Below the pieces are notes generated by a model. The model was not told where the DNA came from, made no database searches, and worked only from the letters and a program-made list of their open reading frames with translations. From NCBI GenBank assembly GCA_900317715.1, contig ONHS01000013.1:1-42218 (forward strand): a stretch of 42,218 nt of DNA, given 5' to 3'. This document shows, piece after piece, positions 9,839 to 16,619 of this stretch. This DNA is from an uncultured Bacteroidales bacterium. GTDB taxonomy: Bacteria > Bacteroidota > Bacteroidia > Bacteroidales > WCHB1-69. A program made the position numbers and the translations under genes. Numbering within the stretch: the first letter of the stretch is position 1; every line of letters starts with the position of its first letter.

Positions 9839-10445
9839 GTAGCACCTCCTTTTTATATACCAGCTCATACTGAGCTTTGGCTAACTTGTGTTTGTTGTAG
9901 TAATTGTCCATGCTCATGCCCAGAGCCTCGGCGGTCTCCTCGTTGGTGTACTCTTCGAGGTAGCGTAACCGGATGAGGGCGCTGTAACGCTGGTTGGGCA
10001 TCATCCTCAACACGGTAAGGACATCGTTTCGATTGATGTTGCTGAAGTCGGGTTCTTCGAATCCATAACGCGCATCTTGCCGCTCGTTATAGTTTTCGTT
10101 ATCTGGTTGATCGATAGGCTCTTGAATCTCCATCTGTTTTTTTACGGAATACTGTTCGTAACAGTAATACAGGCATACGGTCTTGAGCCAGGTGGTGAGG
10201 GAGCTCTCGCCCCGGTAGCTTTCGAGCTTGCATCTGCCGGTGTTGGGACTCGGCGCGAGCAGCAGCACGTAGATTTCGTCGATGAACTCCTTGCAGCAGC
10301 CGCAATCGGTGTAATAATGGTCGTAAATGGACTTGAACAGCGGATAACACTGGCGGTAGAAATAGCTACGGGTGACCCCCTCATCGCGTCTGATGAGCGC
10401 TTTGGCCACCCGTAGGTCTTCCGCGTATATCCGTTTAACTTCCAT
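9831..10445 (-). CDS. ECF-type RNA polymerase sigma factor
   Basis: A 204-residue sigma-70 family protein of ECF size. Region 2 spans about residues 25-105 (YFYRQCYPLFKSIYDHYY; SSLTTWLKTVCLYYCYEQY). Region 4 spans about 143-200 (MMPNQRYSALIRLRYLEE, then the helix-turn-helix YTNEETAEALGMSMDNYYN). An acidic linker joins them. A -7 box stands 23 bp upstream of the ATG. The gene overlaps the next gene (anti-sigma-like) by 8 bp, a common sigma/anti-sigma arrangement. Cysteines in region 2 (DCGCC) are unusual. Regulon unknown; the adjacent VWA gene is a candidate only by position. Confidence 0.88.
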   Translation of the reverse strand: MEVKRIYAEDLRVAKALIRRDEGVTRSYFYRQCYPLFKSIYDHYYTDCGCCKEFIDEIYVLLLAPSPNTGRCKLESYRGESSLTTWLKTVCLYYCYEQYSVKKQMEIQEPIDQPDNENYNERQDARYGFEEPDFSNINRNDVLTVLRMMPNQRYSALIRLRYLEEYTNEETAEALGMSMDNYYNKHKLAKAQYELVYKKEVLHA

Positions 10446-10467
10446 TTATTTCCATTTTTTCACGCGG

Positions 10468-10475
10468 CAAAGATA
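10468..10475 (-). promoter_or_regulatory. -7 box (TATCTTTG) for the sigma-factor operon
   Basis: Minus-strand TATCTTTG fits TAnnTTTG and sits 23 bp before the sigma-factor ATG. No matching -33 TTTG at 19-21 bp. Confidence 0.6.
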
Positions 10476-10489
10476 CAAAAAAATGTTGA

Positions 10490-11209
10490 TTACTGCCCGA
10501 TTTCATCAAAAGCTTCGTTCGCCATGTCCGCAAAGTATTCCATTCGTTCGACGTGGGAGGCTTCAGCCATTTGTCCAGACTCGTGATAGTCATGGATACG
10601 TCTGAAGAGGTTCATGCGGGTGCTGGTGTCCTTGGCCATGCATGCCACGGTGCCGTCGGCGTTGTAGTCGAAGTTGCGGGCGTTGCGGATGGAGAGGGTG
10701 AAGGCAACCTCTACGGCGTCTTGGTTCGCGCCCATGTAGGTGAACGTCCAGCCCTGCTTGCGCAAGTCTTCCACCAGCGACTTCACCGCCACGCCCGTGT
10801 ATTCGCTGGAAGAATTTTCCAGACCGTCGGTGATGATGGTGACCACCACCATGGCGTTGTCGAGTTGCTCCACGTGATGACGGATGTCGTTGAGCGTGAA
10901 GCCCATAGCGTCGTAGAGTGGGGTGGTGCAGCACGGACGGTAATCCTTGGCGGAGAGCGGTCCGATTTCACGGACAGGCACCTTGTCGTAGATTTTGCGT
11001 TTCTCGCAGCCGCAGAAGGCCACCAAAGTGAAGAAGTGCTCTTGCGAGTCCGCGTAGTTCTCCTGCGCCTTCCGGATGCCCGCGATGGTTTCGTTCAGTC
11101 CGCTCACGGCCGCCTCGCGGAGGGAGGACATGGATCCGCTCTGGTCGAGGATCACCACATTGAAGATTTGAGTCTTAGCCGTTTTCGTTTTGATGTTTAC
11201 GTTTTCCAT
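10490..11209 (-). CDS. Von Willebrand factor A domain protein
   Basis: A 239-residue cytoplasmic VWA protein. The MIDAS metal site is intact: DxSGS at residues 22-26 (DQSGSMS), Thr95/96 in CTTPLYD, Asp128 in ITDGLENSS. The single domain fills nearly the whole protein; there is no signal peptide or membrane segment. The family binds divalent cations and mediates protein contacts, often with AAA ATPases or in stress systems; stand-alone forms like this resemble TerY/YfbK-type proteins only loosely. It lies 14 bp upstream of the sigma-factor -7 box on the same strand, and downstream of the tRNA-Ser terminator. Specific role unknown. Confidence 0.85.
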   Translation of the reverse strand: MENVNIKTKTAKTQIFNVVILDQSGSMSSLREAAVSGLNETIAGIRKAQENYADSQEHFFTLVAFCGCEKRKIYDKVPVREIGPLSAKDYRPCCTTPLYDAMGFTLNDIRHHVEQLDNAMVVVTIITDGLENSSSEYTGVAVKSLVEDLRKQGWTFTYMGANQDAVEVAFTLSIRNARNFDYNADGTVACMAKDTSTRMNLFRRIHDYHESGQMAEASHVERMEYFADMANEAFDEIGQ

Positions 11210-11290
11210 TGTATGATAATTTTTGATTTGAATTTGATTGTTGACAATGGTATAGAGGGAATCGGAAACGGGAATCTATCAGTAAGGTGA

Positions 11291-11332
11291 AAAAAAATAA
11301 AAAAAACGCCCGAACGGTTCAGTCGTTCAGGC
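11291..11332 (-). terminator. Intrinsic terminator after tRNA-Ser
   Basis: On the minus strand a 9-bp stem (GCCTGAACG / CGTTCGGGC with one G-U pair, 7-nt loop, 11308-11332) is followed by a long run of T residues. It begins 8 bp beyond the tRNA 3' end. Confidence 0.85.
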
Positions 11333-11339
11333 ATTTCGC

Positions 11340-11429
11340 TGGCGGAAAGTACAGGATTCGAACCTGTGAAGGTTGTTACACCTTGGCGGTTTTCGAAACC
11401 GCTGCCTTCAGCCGCTCGGCCAACTTTCC
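11340..11429 (-). tRNA. tRNA-Ser (anticodon CGA)
   Basis: The minus strand folds as a class II tRNA: acceptor GGAAAGT pairs with ACTTTCC, the anticodon stem GCGGT/ACCGC encloses loop TTCGAAA with anticodon CGA (reads UCG), a long variable arm follows (AAGGTGTAACAACCTT), and the T loop is GTTCGAATC. Discriminator G and an encoded CCA end the gene (11340-11342). A -7 box lies 18 bp upstream and an intrinsic terminator just downstream. Confidence 0.95.
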
Positions 11430-11447
11430 TTCCTCAAAAAGAGTGCG

Positions 11448-11455
11448 CAAAAATA
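11448..11455 (-). promoter_or_regulatory. -7 box (TATTTTTG) for tRNA-Ser
   Basis: Minus-strand TATTTTTG, 18 bp upstream of the tRNA 5' end, matches the Bacteroidota -7 consensus. Confidence 0.6.
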
Positions 11456-11526
11456 CACTTTTTTCGCATTGCGCGATGAGGAAGGGAGAATTTTTTTGTT
11501 GATGTGTGACGTGTGACGGGGAATAA

Positions 11527-11608
11527 GTTAGCAATTAGCAGTTAGTAGTTAGCAGTTAAAGCCAACAGCAAATAGCCAACAGCAAATAGATAACAGCCAA
11601 TAGCCAAA
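11527..11608. repeat. Heptad repeat tract (ttagcag / agccaac type)
   Basis: A run of 7-bp words, first 'agttagc' and then 'agccaac/agccaat', lies between the pepD hairpin and the tRNA promoter. The same word family occurs in coding sequence in all four NRPS adenylation domains and at 42079-42124. Confidence 0.85.
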
Positions 11609-11609
11609 A

Positions 11610-11644
11610 CAAACGCAGTCCTGGAAAGGCCAGAACTGCGTTTG
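11610..11644 (-). terminator. Strong hairpin downstream of pepD
   Basis: CAAACGCAGT and CTGG pair with CCAG and ACTGCGTTTG around one mismatch, with a 5-nt loop. It lies 28 bp past the pepD stop codon. The T-run after it is short, so termination strength is uncertain. Confidence 0.65.
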
Positions 11645-11671
11645 TAAATAAATAATTCCGAAAAAATCGAA

Positions 11672-13126
11672 CTATTTCACATTCTTCAGCACTTCCACGA
11701 GGAAGTCATAGAACTTGCCAACGCTCTCGATGTTGACGCGCTCGACGGGAGAGTGCGGGTGCTCGATGGTCGGACCGAAGGAGACCATGTCCCAATCGGG
11801 ATAGCAGACGCCGAAGAGACCGCATTCCAGACCTGCGTGGATGGCCATGACCTTGGGGTCGTTGCCGAATTTCTCCTTATAGACCTTCATGCAGGTGTTC
11901 ATGATGGGGCTCTTCATGTTGGGGTTCCAGCCGGGATAGGCGCCGGTGAGCTCGATGCCGCATTCGGCCAGCTCGGCGATGGCGACCATCTTCTCGCCCA
12001 GCGCTTCCTTGGCGCTGTTCACGCTGCTGCGCATCAAGCACTTGGCGCTCATCTCACCGTTCTCGGCGACGAAGTTGGCGAGGTTGTTGGAGGTCTCCAC
12101 CAAACCGGGCATGGAGTCGCTCATGCGCTGCACACCGTTCGGTATGGCGAAAATCATGTTCAGGAACTGGCTCAAAGCCTTGGGCTCGATGACCTGTGCG
12201 GGAGCATCGACAGCCGTCACGGTGAGGCTGAGACCTTCCTCGGTGAGAGCGAACTCGTTCTTCACCATAGCTTCGAACTCCTTGGCAAATGCCTCGAATT
12301 CAGCAGCTTTCGCAGCGGGAACGGTCAGGATGGCCGTGGCCTCGCGCGGGATGGCGTTGCGCAGACCGCCGCCGTTGATGCAAGCGACGCAGCCGCCGAA
12401 GTTGCGGACAGCCTTCTGCAGGAAGCGGGTGGCAATCTTGTTGGCGTTGGTGCGACCGAGGTTGATGTCCATGCCGGAGTGACCGCCGTGCAGACCGGTG
12501 ACGAAGAGTTTGTAGCCCTTCATGCCAGCGGGAGTAGCCACGGTGGTGTATTTGCGGCAGAAGTTGGCGTCCAGACCGCCGGCGCAACCCACATACATTT
12601 CACCTTCGGTTTCAGAGTCGAGGTTGATGAGGATTTTGCCCTTCACGAAGCCGGGTTTCAAACCGAAAGCGCCAGTCATGCCGGTCTCTTCGTCGATGGT
12701 GACGAGCACCTCGATGGGTCCGTGTTGGCAGTTGGGGTCGGTGATAGCGGCCAGAGCGGCAGCCACGCCGATTCCGTCGTCAGCACCCAGGGTGGTCTTA
12801 TTGGCGCGCACCCAACCGTTGTCGATGATCGGCTCGATGGGGTCGGTGAGGAAATCGTGTTTCTTGTCGCTGTCGGCTTGCGGCACCATGTCACAGTGCG
12901 CTTGCAGCACGACGGGCGTGCGGTTCTCGAAGCCAGGGGTGGCCGGAACACTGAACAGCAGGTTGCCGGTCTCGTCTTGCACAACATCGATATTGTTCTC
13001 TTTGGCCCATTCCTTATACCATTTCACCACAGCGGTTTCGTGTTTGGAAGGGTGGGGAGCGTCACAAATGTGTCCGAAAATGTCCCATAATCCTTTGGGA
13101 TACAGTGTCAAAAGTTCTTGATTCAT
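11672..13126 (-). CDS. pepD: Cytosol non-specific dipeptidase / aminoacyl-histidine dipeptidase PepD (M20C)
   Basis: A 484-residue di-zinc aminopeptidase of the M20 family that hydrolyses dipeptides in the cytoplasm; length is right for PepD. Metal and catalytic residues are visible: His77 and Asp79 in QAHCDM, bridging Asp116 in LGADDG, general base/ligand Glu146-Glu147 in DEETG, Asp172 in LINLDSE, and the C-terminal His in TIEHPHSP. The lid/dimer domain occupies roughly 205-390. No signal peptide. It is monocistronic, with a -7 box 54 bp upstream and a hairpin downstream. The 445-codon open frame on the opposite strand is a shadow. No link to the peptide biosynthesis genes nearby can be shown. 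Confidence 0.93.
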   Translation of the reverse strand: MNQELLTLYPKGLWDIFGHICDAPHPSKHETAVVKWYKEWAKENNIDVVQDETGNLLFSVPATPGFENRTPVVLQAHCDMVPQADSDKKHDFLTDPIEPIIDNGWVRANKTTLGADDGIGVAAALAAITDPNCQHGPIEVLVTIDEETGMTGAFGLKPGFVKGKILINLDSETEGEMYVGCAGGLDANFCRKYTTVATPAGMKGYKLFVTGLHGGHSGMDINLGRTNANKIATRFLQKAVRNFGGCVACINGGGLRNAIPREATAILTVPAAKAAEFEAFAKEFEAMVKNEFALTEEGLSLTVTAVDAPAQVIEPKALSQFLNMIFAIPNGVQRMSDSMPGLVETSNNLANFVAENGEMSAKCLMRSSVNSAKEALGEKMVAIAELAECGIELTGAYPGWNPNMKSPIMNTCMKVYKEKFGNDPKVMAIHAGLECGLFGVCYPDWDMVSFGPTIEHPHSPVERVNIESVGKFYDFLVEVLKNVK

Positions 13127-13179
13127 TGCAATATTGTTTTAGTTTATAATAAATGATTGTCTTTTCTCAAAAGAACCCG

Positions 13180-13187
13180 CAAAGGTA
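13180..13187 (-). promoter_or_regulatory. -7 box (TACCTTTG) for pepD
   Basis: Minus-strand TACCTTTG matches TAnnTTTG and lies 54 bp upstream of the pepD ATG. Confidence 0.55.
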
Positions 13188-13246
13188 AAAATTTTTTTGA
13201 TAAAAGATGTCTCCAAAGAAACAATTGCAATCGGGTTGCATTTTTT

Positions 13247-13277
13247 TTTGATTGCTATATAAGATTTTGTATATTTG
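13247..13277 (+). promoter_or_regulatory. -33/-7 promoter for the acyl-ACP thioesterase gene
   Basis: TTTG at 13247-13250, a 19-bp spacer, then TATATTTG at 13270-13277: the full Bacteroidota consensus. The thioesterase ATG is 46 bp downstream. Confidence 0.75.
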
Positions 13278-13323
13278 CAGCTTCGTTGAAACAGATGGCG
13301 GAAAAGATAAACAAGGATTACTA

Positions 13324-14115
13324 ATGGACACCTATTCACATCGTTATTCCATCACAGCAGCGGACATGGATACCCGTTATCGGATGACACCGAACGCTGT
13401 GTTGCTGTATTACCAAGACTGCTGGGCGCGATTTATGTCGTGCCTGCACTTGGCTGCTTTTGACATAGTCAAGCATAATTTACTATGGATAATTACAGAG
13501 TTCAACGCATATTTTGAACCCGAGACTGCGCTTTGGTCGGACGACATCGAAGTTACGGTCTGGAACAGTCAAGTATCTGCTTTGCGTTGCTATGCCGAGT
13601 ATCGCATTCGTCGTACGGATGGCACCGAAGTGGCACATGGCTATGGCTGCTGGAGCCTGATTGAAGTAAGCTCGCATCATCTCGCGCCTACTACAGCCTT
13701 GCCTCACCCCGTACCGGCACTCCCTCAGATGGCTGCCGAAAGCCATCGCAAACGTCGTTTCAAGGACAAAGGAACTGTCCTACAAACGTATGAACACCGC
13801 GTCAACCCGATTAACCTTGACATCAATGGTCATGTCAATAATCGCACATACCTGTCTATCGCTATGCGATTCGCCGAAGAGGCGTTCATGGATCAGTACG
13901 CTATTCGTTGTATGTCAATTCTTTGGCAACACGAGTCTTTCCTTGGCGACACGATTCAATGTCAACTAGCGATCTTGCCTAACGACATCGAGGACGAATA
14001 TCACTATCTCCACACGATGCTTCGCAACGACACCGAAATCGCCGCGCAGGTCTATTCCGAATGGGTACCTCGCACAATCCATCACGACGTTTCTGCCGAG
14101 GCTGTAAGGAAATAA
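13324..14115 (+). CDS. Acyl-ACP thioesterase (FatA/FatB-like, double hotdog)
   Basis: A 263-residue protein with two hotdog folds, the size of bacterial acyl-ACP thioesterases. These hydrolyse acyl-ACP to free fatty acid and ACP in the cytoplasm. N-terminal half: YSITAADMDTRYRMTP... typical of the first hotdog. Second half: the active-site motif LDINGHVNNRTYL with Asp166, Asn168 and His170. The start at 13324 is the first ATG after the promoter (an upstream TTG/ATG at 13252 would precede the transcription start). It is followed after ~100 bp by the KS-ACP-dehydratase genes, which have their own -7 box, so it is functionally grouped with them. In Bacteroidota aryl-polyene-like clusters such thioesterases are regular members. 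It could instead serve general lipid turnover. Confidence 0.8.
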   Translation: MDTYSHRYSITAADMDTRYRMTPNAVLLYYQDCWARFMSCLHLAAFDIVKHNLLWIITEFNAYFEPETALWSDDIEVTVWNSQVSALRCYAEYRIRRTDGTEVAHGYGCWSLIEVSSHHLAPTTALPHPVPALPQMAAESHRKRRFKDKGTVLQTYEHRVNPINLDINGHVNNRTYLSIAMRFAEEAFMDQYAIRCMSILWQHESFLGDTIQCQLAILPNDIEDEYHYLHTMLRNDTEIAAQVYSEWVPRTIHHDVSAEAVRK

Positions 14116-14188
14116 CAATCTTTAGTTAAAAAAATGTCATTTTAAGACAGCAAGGTTAAAAAACCTTACATAATTAGATTTTTTTTTG

Positions 14189-14196
14189 TACTTTTG
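14189..14196 (+). promoter_or_regulatory. -7 box (TACTTTTG) for the KS-ACP operon
   Basis: TACTTTTG fits TAnnTTTG and lies 22 bp before the start codon of the 44-aa ORF that opens the operon. The -33 region is not obvious. Confidence 0.6.
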
Positions 14197-14218
14197 CACC
14201 TTTTTTGTGAACAAGGTT

Positions 14219-14353
14219 ATGGGGGAAGAGAAATATCTTGGAAAAAAAAGGTATCAAGGGTACAAGCACTATGCCCGTTTCATGAATCGGCATCAGATGT
14301 ACCGCAGGATGAAAAGGAAGCGATTGTTTGAAAAGCTAAAAGATATAATATGA
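14219..14353 (+). CDS. 44-residue highly basic microprotein coupled to the ketosynthase gene
   Basis: An ATG 22 bp after a -7 box opens a 44-codon frame rich in Lys, Arg, Tyr and His (MGEEKYLGKKRYQGYKHYAR, then RMKRKRLFEKLKDII). About 19 of 44 residues are Lys, Arg or His. Its TGA overlaps the ketosynthase ATG in an ATGA junction, the arrangement used for translational coupling throughout this operon. No similarity is recognised. It may be a real microprotein or a leader peptide that sets ketosynthase translation; promoter position and ATGA overlap argue that it is translated. Confidence 0.55.
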   Translation: MGEEKYLGKKRYQGYKHYARFMNRHQMYRRMKRKRLFEKLKDII

Positions 14354-15567
14354 AAAGAGTAGTAATAACGGGCATGGGCATCTGGTCCTGCCTCGGAAAA
14401 TCGTTAGACGAAGTGCGTGACTCGTTGTACACGGGTAAGTCGGGAATCATCCTTGATCCCGTGCGTAAAGAGATGGGCTTCCGTTCTGGTCTGACAGCCA
14501 AAGTAGATATCCCTGATTTGAAGGGCATTTTAAGCCGATCACAACGCGCCTTCATGCCCGAACAGGCTAAATACGCATACTGCGCGACGGTAGAAGCATT
14601 GCGTAATGCAGGCATCGATCAGGATTATTTGGATAAGCACGATGTGGGTCTGTTGTATGGCAATGACTCAGCCGTTGATCCGGCTGTTCGTGCGGTGGAT
14701 ACGATTCGCGAGAAAAAAGACACGACGTTGTGCGGAAGTGGTGCTATCTTCCAGTCGATGAACTCGACGGTGACGATGAATCTTGGTACCATCTTCCATC
14801 TTCGTGGAATCAACCTGACGATCAGCGGAGCTTGTGCCAGCGGTTCTCATGCCATCGGTTTGGGTGCATTGCTGATCCAAACAGGTCTGCAAGATATGAT
14901 CGTGTGCGGCGGTGCGCAAGAAGTGAATCCGTTCTCAGTTGGATCGTTCGACGGAATCTCCGCCTTCTCCACTCGCGAGGATGCGCCGGAGAAAGCGTCT
15001 CGTCCGTTCGACCGTGATCGTGATGGCTTGGTGCCTGGCGGCGGAGCAGCAACGGTGATCGTCGAGGAGTATGAGCACGCTGTGAAACGTGGTGCGCCTA
15101 TCCTCGCGGAAATTCTCGGCTATGGCTTCTCCGCGAATGGCGAACATATCTCCTCGCCGAATGTGGAAGGACCGAGCAAGTCGCTATACATGGCGATTGA
15201 GCGTGCGGGTATCAGCATTGACGAGATAGGTTACATCAACGCTCACGCAACATCGACGCACGTGGGGGACACAAACGAGGCGAAAGCGATCTATAACGTC
15301 TTTGGTGACCGCAAGATTGAAGTGACATCCACCAAGTCACAAACAGGACATGAGATGTGGATGGCCGGTGCAAGTGAAATCATCTACTCGATGCTGATGA
15401 TGAAAAACGACTTCATCGCAGCAAACATCAACTTCGAGAACCCTGACGAAGACAGCGCCAAGCTGCTGATACCGAGCAAACGCATAGAGAAACATTTCGA
15501 CACGTTCCTAAGCAACAGTTTTGGCTTTGGCGGCACGAACGCAACGCTGATTGTTCGGAATATGTAA
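14350..15567 (+). CDS. Beta-ketoacyl-ACP synthase (FabB/FabF-type)
   Basis: A 405-residue condensing enzyme of the KAS I/II family, full length. The Cys-His-His triad and the lysine are present: Cys162 in SGACASGS, His299 in NAHATSTHVGD, Lys329 and His334 in TKSQTGHEMW. The C-terminal FGFGGTNA motif is intact. It would extend an acyl chain on the ACP encoded next (32-bp gap). It is a stand-alone type II enzyme, not an NRPS-PKS module. Equivalent genes occur in fatty acid synthesis and in Bacteroidota aryl-polyene/flexirubin-type clusters; the latter normally carry a second KS/chain-length-factor, which is absent here. Confidence 0.9.
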   Translation: MKRVVITGMGIWSCLGKSLDEVRDSLYTGKSGIILDPVRKEMGFRSGLTAKVDIPDLKGILSRSQRAFMPEQAKYAYCATVEALRNAGIDQDYLDKHDVGLLYGNDSAVDPAVRAVDTIREKKDTTLCGSGAIFQSMNSTVTMNLGTIFHLRGINLTISGACASGSHAIGLGALLIQTGLQDMIVCGGAQEVNPFSVGSFDGISAFSTREDAPEKASRPFDRDRDGLVPGGGAATVIVEEYEHAVKRGAPILAEILGYGFSANGEHISSPNVEGPSKSLYMAIERAGISIDEIGYINAHATSTHVGDTNEAKAIYNVFGDRKIEVTSTKSQTGHEMWMAGASEIIYSMLMMKNDFIAANINFENPDEDSAKLLIPSKRIEKHFDTFLSNSFGFGGTNATLIVRNM

Positions 15568-15599
15568 TTATGTAAATCATTAAATTGTATATTAAAATT

Positions 15600-15839
15600 A
15601 TGGAAAAGAAAGAATTGATTGCCAAAATCAACAGTGTTTTGGCAGAAGAATTTGAAGTAGAAGAAAGTATCATCACTCCGGAAGCGAACATAAAGAAGAC
15701 GCTGATGTTGGACAGCTTGAGTTTGGTGGATATGTTGGTACTCATCGAAAGCGAGTTCGGTGTGAAGATCCAACCTACAGAGTTGGTTAAGGTCCAAACG
15801 TTTGAGGCATTGTATGACTATTTAGCTGAACGCGTGTGA
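15600..15839 (+). CDS. Acyl carrier protein
   Basis: A 79-residue acidic four-helix carrier protein. The phosphopantetheine attachment Ser39 is in the DSL motif (LMLDSLSLVD). The ATG at 15600 is preferred to a TTG at 15585. Its final GTG-TGA overlaps the GTG start of the next gene. It is a pathway-specific ACP, not the housekeeping acpP (sequence is divergent from the 'GADSLD' form). It needs a phosphopantetheinyl transferase encoded outside this window. Confidence 0.9.
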   Translation: MEKKELIAKINSVLAEEFEVEESIITPEANIKKTLMLDSLSLVDMLVLIESEFGVKIQPTELVKVQTFEALYDYLAERV

Positions 15840-16258
15840 TTTTTCGTGACAAAGAAATATTTATGTTGATCCCGCAACGTCCACCAATAGTAATGGTGGA
15901 CGTTGTGTGGTCTGCTGACGAACAAAGCGCCGACACCGGATTGACCATCCAAGAGGACAATATCTTCGTCAAGGATGGCCTTTTCCGCGAGCCGGGTTTG
16001 ATAGAACATATCGCTCAGTCTGCCGCTGCTTTTGCAGGCTACGGGACATTCGTCCGTGGTGAAGAGCCCAAACTCGGGTTTATTGGCGAGATAAAAGACT
16101 GTGTATTTAATCTCATGCCGCCGGTTGGCAGTGAACTACGCACGCATACACAACTTGTTACGGAGATTGGTGGCATCCGACTTATCAATGCCGAAGTGCG
16201 ACTCAAAGACGAATTGGTGGCAACCTGTGTAATGAAATTTTTCCTCAAAGATGATTAA
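15836..16258 (+). CDS. Hotdog FabZ-like dehydratase subunit lacking the catalytic histidine
   Basis: A 140-residue single-hotdog protein. The N-terminus (FMLIPQRPPIVMVDVV) is typical of FabZ-like 3-hydroxyacyl-ACP dehydratases. In the central helix, Glu is kept (IEHIAQSAAAF), but the usual 'GHFP' catalytic His motif is replaced by 'VKDGLF'. Start: GTG at 15836 overlaps the ACP stop (GTGA); the ATG at 15863 would remove the FabZ-like first helix, so I prefer GTG. It overlaps the next, His-containing hotdog gene by 8 bp. The pair recalls the two dehydratases (ApeI/ApeP) of aryl-polyene clusters, which work as a heteromeric complex; a heterodimer here is inference. Confidence 0.75.
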   Translation: MIFRDKEIFMLIPQRPPIVMVDVVWSADEQSADTGLTIQEDNIFVKDGLFREPGLIEHIAQSAAAFAGYGTFVRGEEPKLGFIGEIKDCVFNLMPPVGSELRTHTQLVTEIGGIRLINAEVRLKDELVATCVMKFFLKDD

Positions 16259-16619
16259 CGATTATTTCACTATCCTCAGAAGCGAAGCGACTGACCATTT
16301 ATCCGGTGTGGTAAGTGTTCGTCTTAACGCGCATAGTATCGTATATGAGGGACATTTCCCCGGTGAACCTGTATCGCCTGGCGTTTGTAACATCGAAATG
16401 ATCCGTGAGTGTGCCGAAGCCGTGCACGGTCATGCGCTTCGCATCAATCGTATCAAGCAATGTCGCCTTACCACTCTTGTCACTCCGCTCAACCACTCCA
16501 CGGCTGATGTCACTATCAACCTCCAAGAACAGGATCCAAATACTTATCGCCTGACTGCCACTCTGGGCAAAGGCGAAGAGACATACCTGACACTCAAAGC
16601 GGACGTTGCTGATGAATAA
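16251..16619 (+). CDS. 3-hydroxyacyl-ACP dehydratase, FabA/FabZ-like hotdog
   Basis: A 122-residue hotdog protein with the full dehydratase signature: His35 in YEGHFPGEP and Glu49 in the following helix (PGVCNIEMIREC). It would dehydrate 3-hydroxyacyl-ACP to trans-2-enoyl-ACP. The ATG lies in an ATGATTAA 8-bp overlap with the upstream hotdog gene; the stop overlaps the ATG of the FAD enzyme (ATGAATAA). No ketoreductase or enoyl reductase lies in the cluster, so these steps must be shared with general fatty acid synthesis, or the chain stays unsaturated. Confidence 0.8.
   Translation: MINDYFTILRSEATDHLSGVVSVRLNAHSIVYEGHFPGEPVSPGVCNIEMIRECAEAVHGHALRINRIKQCRLTTLVTPLNHSTADVTINLQEQDPNTYRLTATLGKGEETYLTLKADVADE

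Noticed and set aside
11753..13090. A 445-codon open frame opposite pepD
   Set aside because: PepD on the minus strand has all metal ligands and full family length. The antisense frame is His/Val/Gly-rich filler typical of the complement of a coding strand.
14350..15839. Ketosynthase and ACP considered as part of a hybrid PKS-NRPS line
   Set aside because: They are discrete type II proteins under a separate promoter, ~5.5 kb upstream of the NRPS genes, with no acyltransferase or docking region visible.
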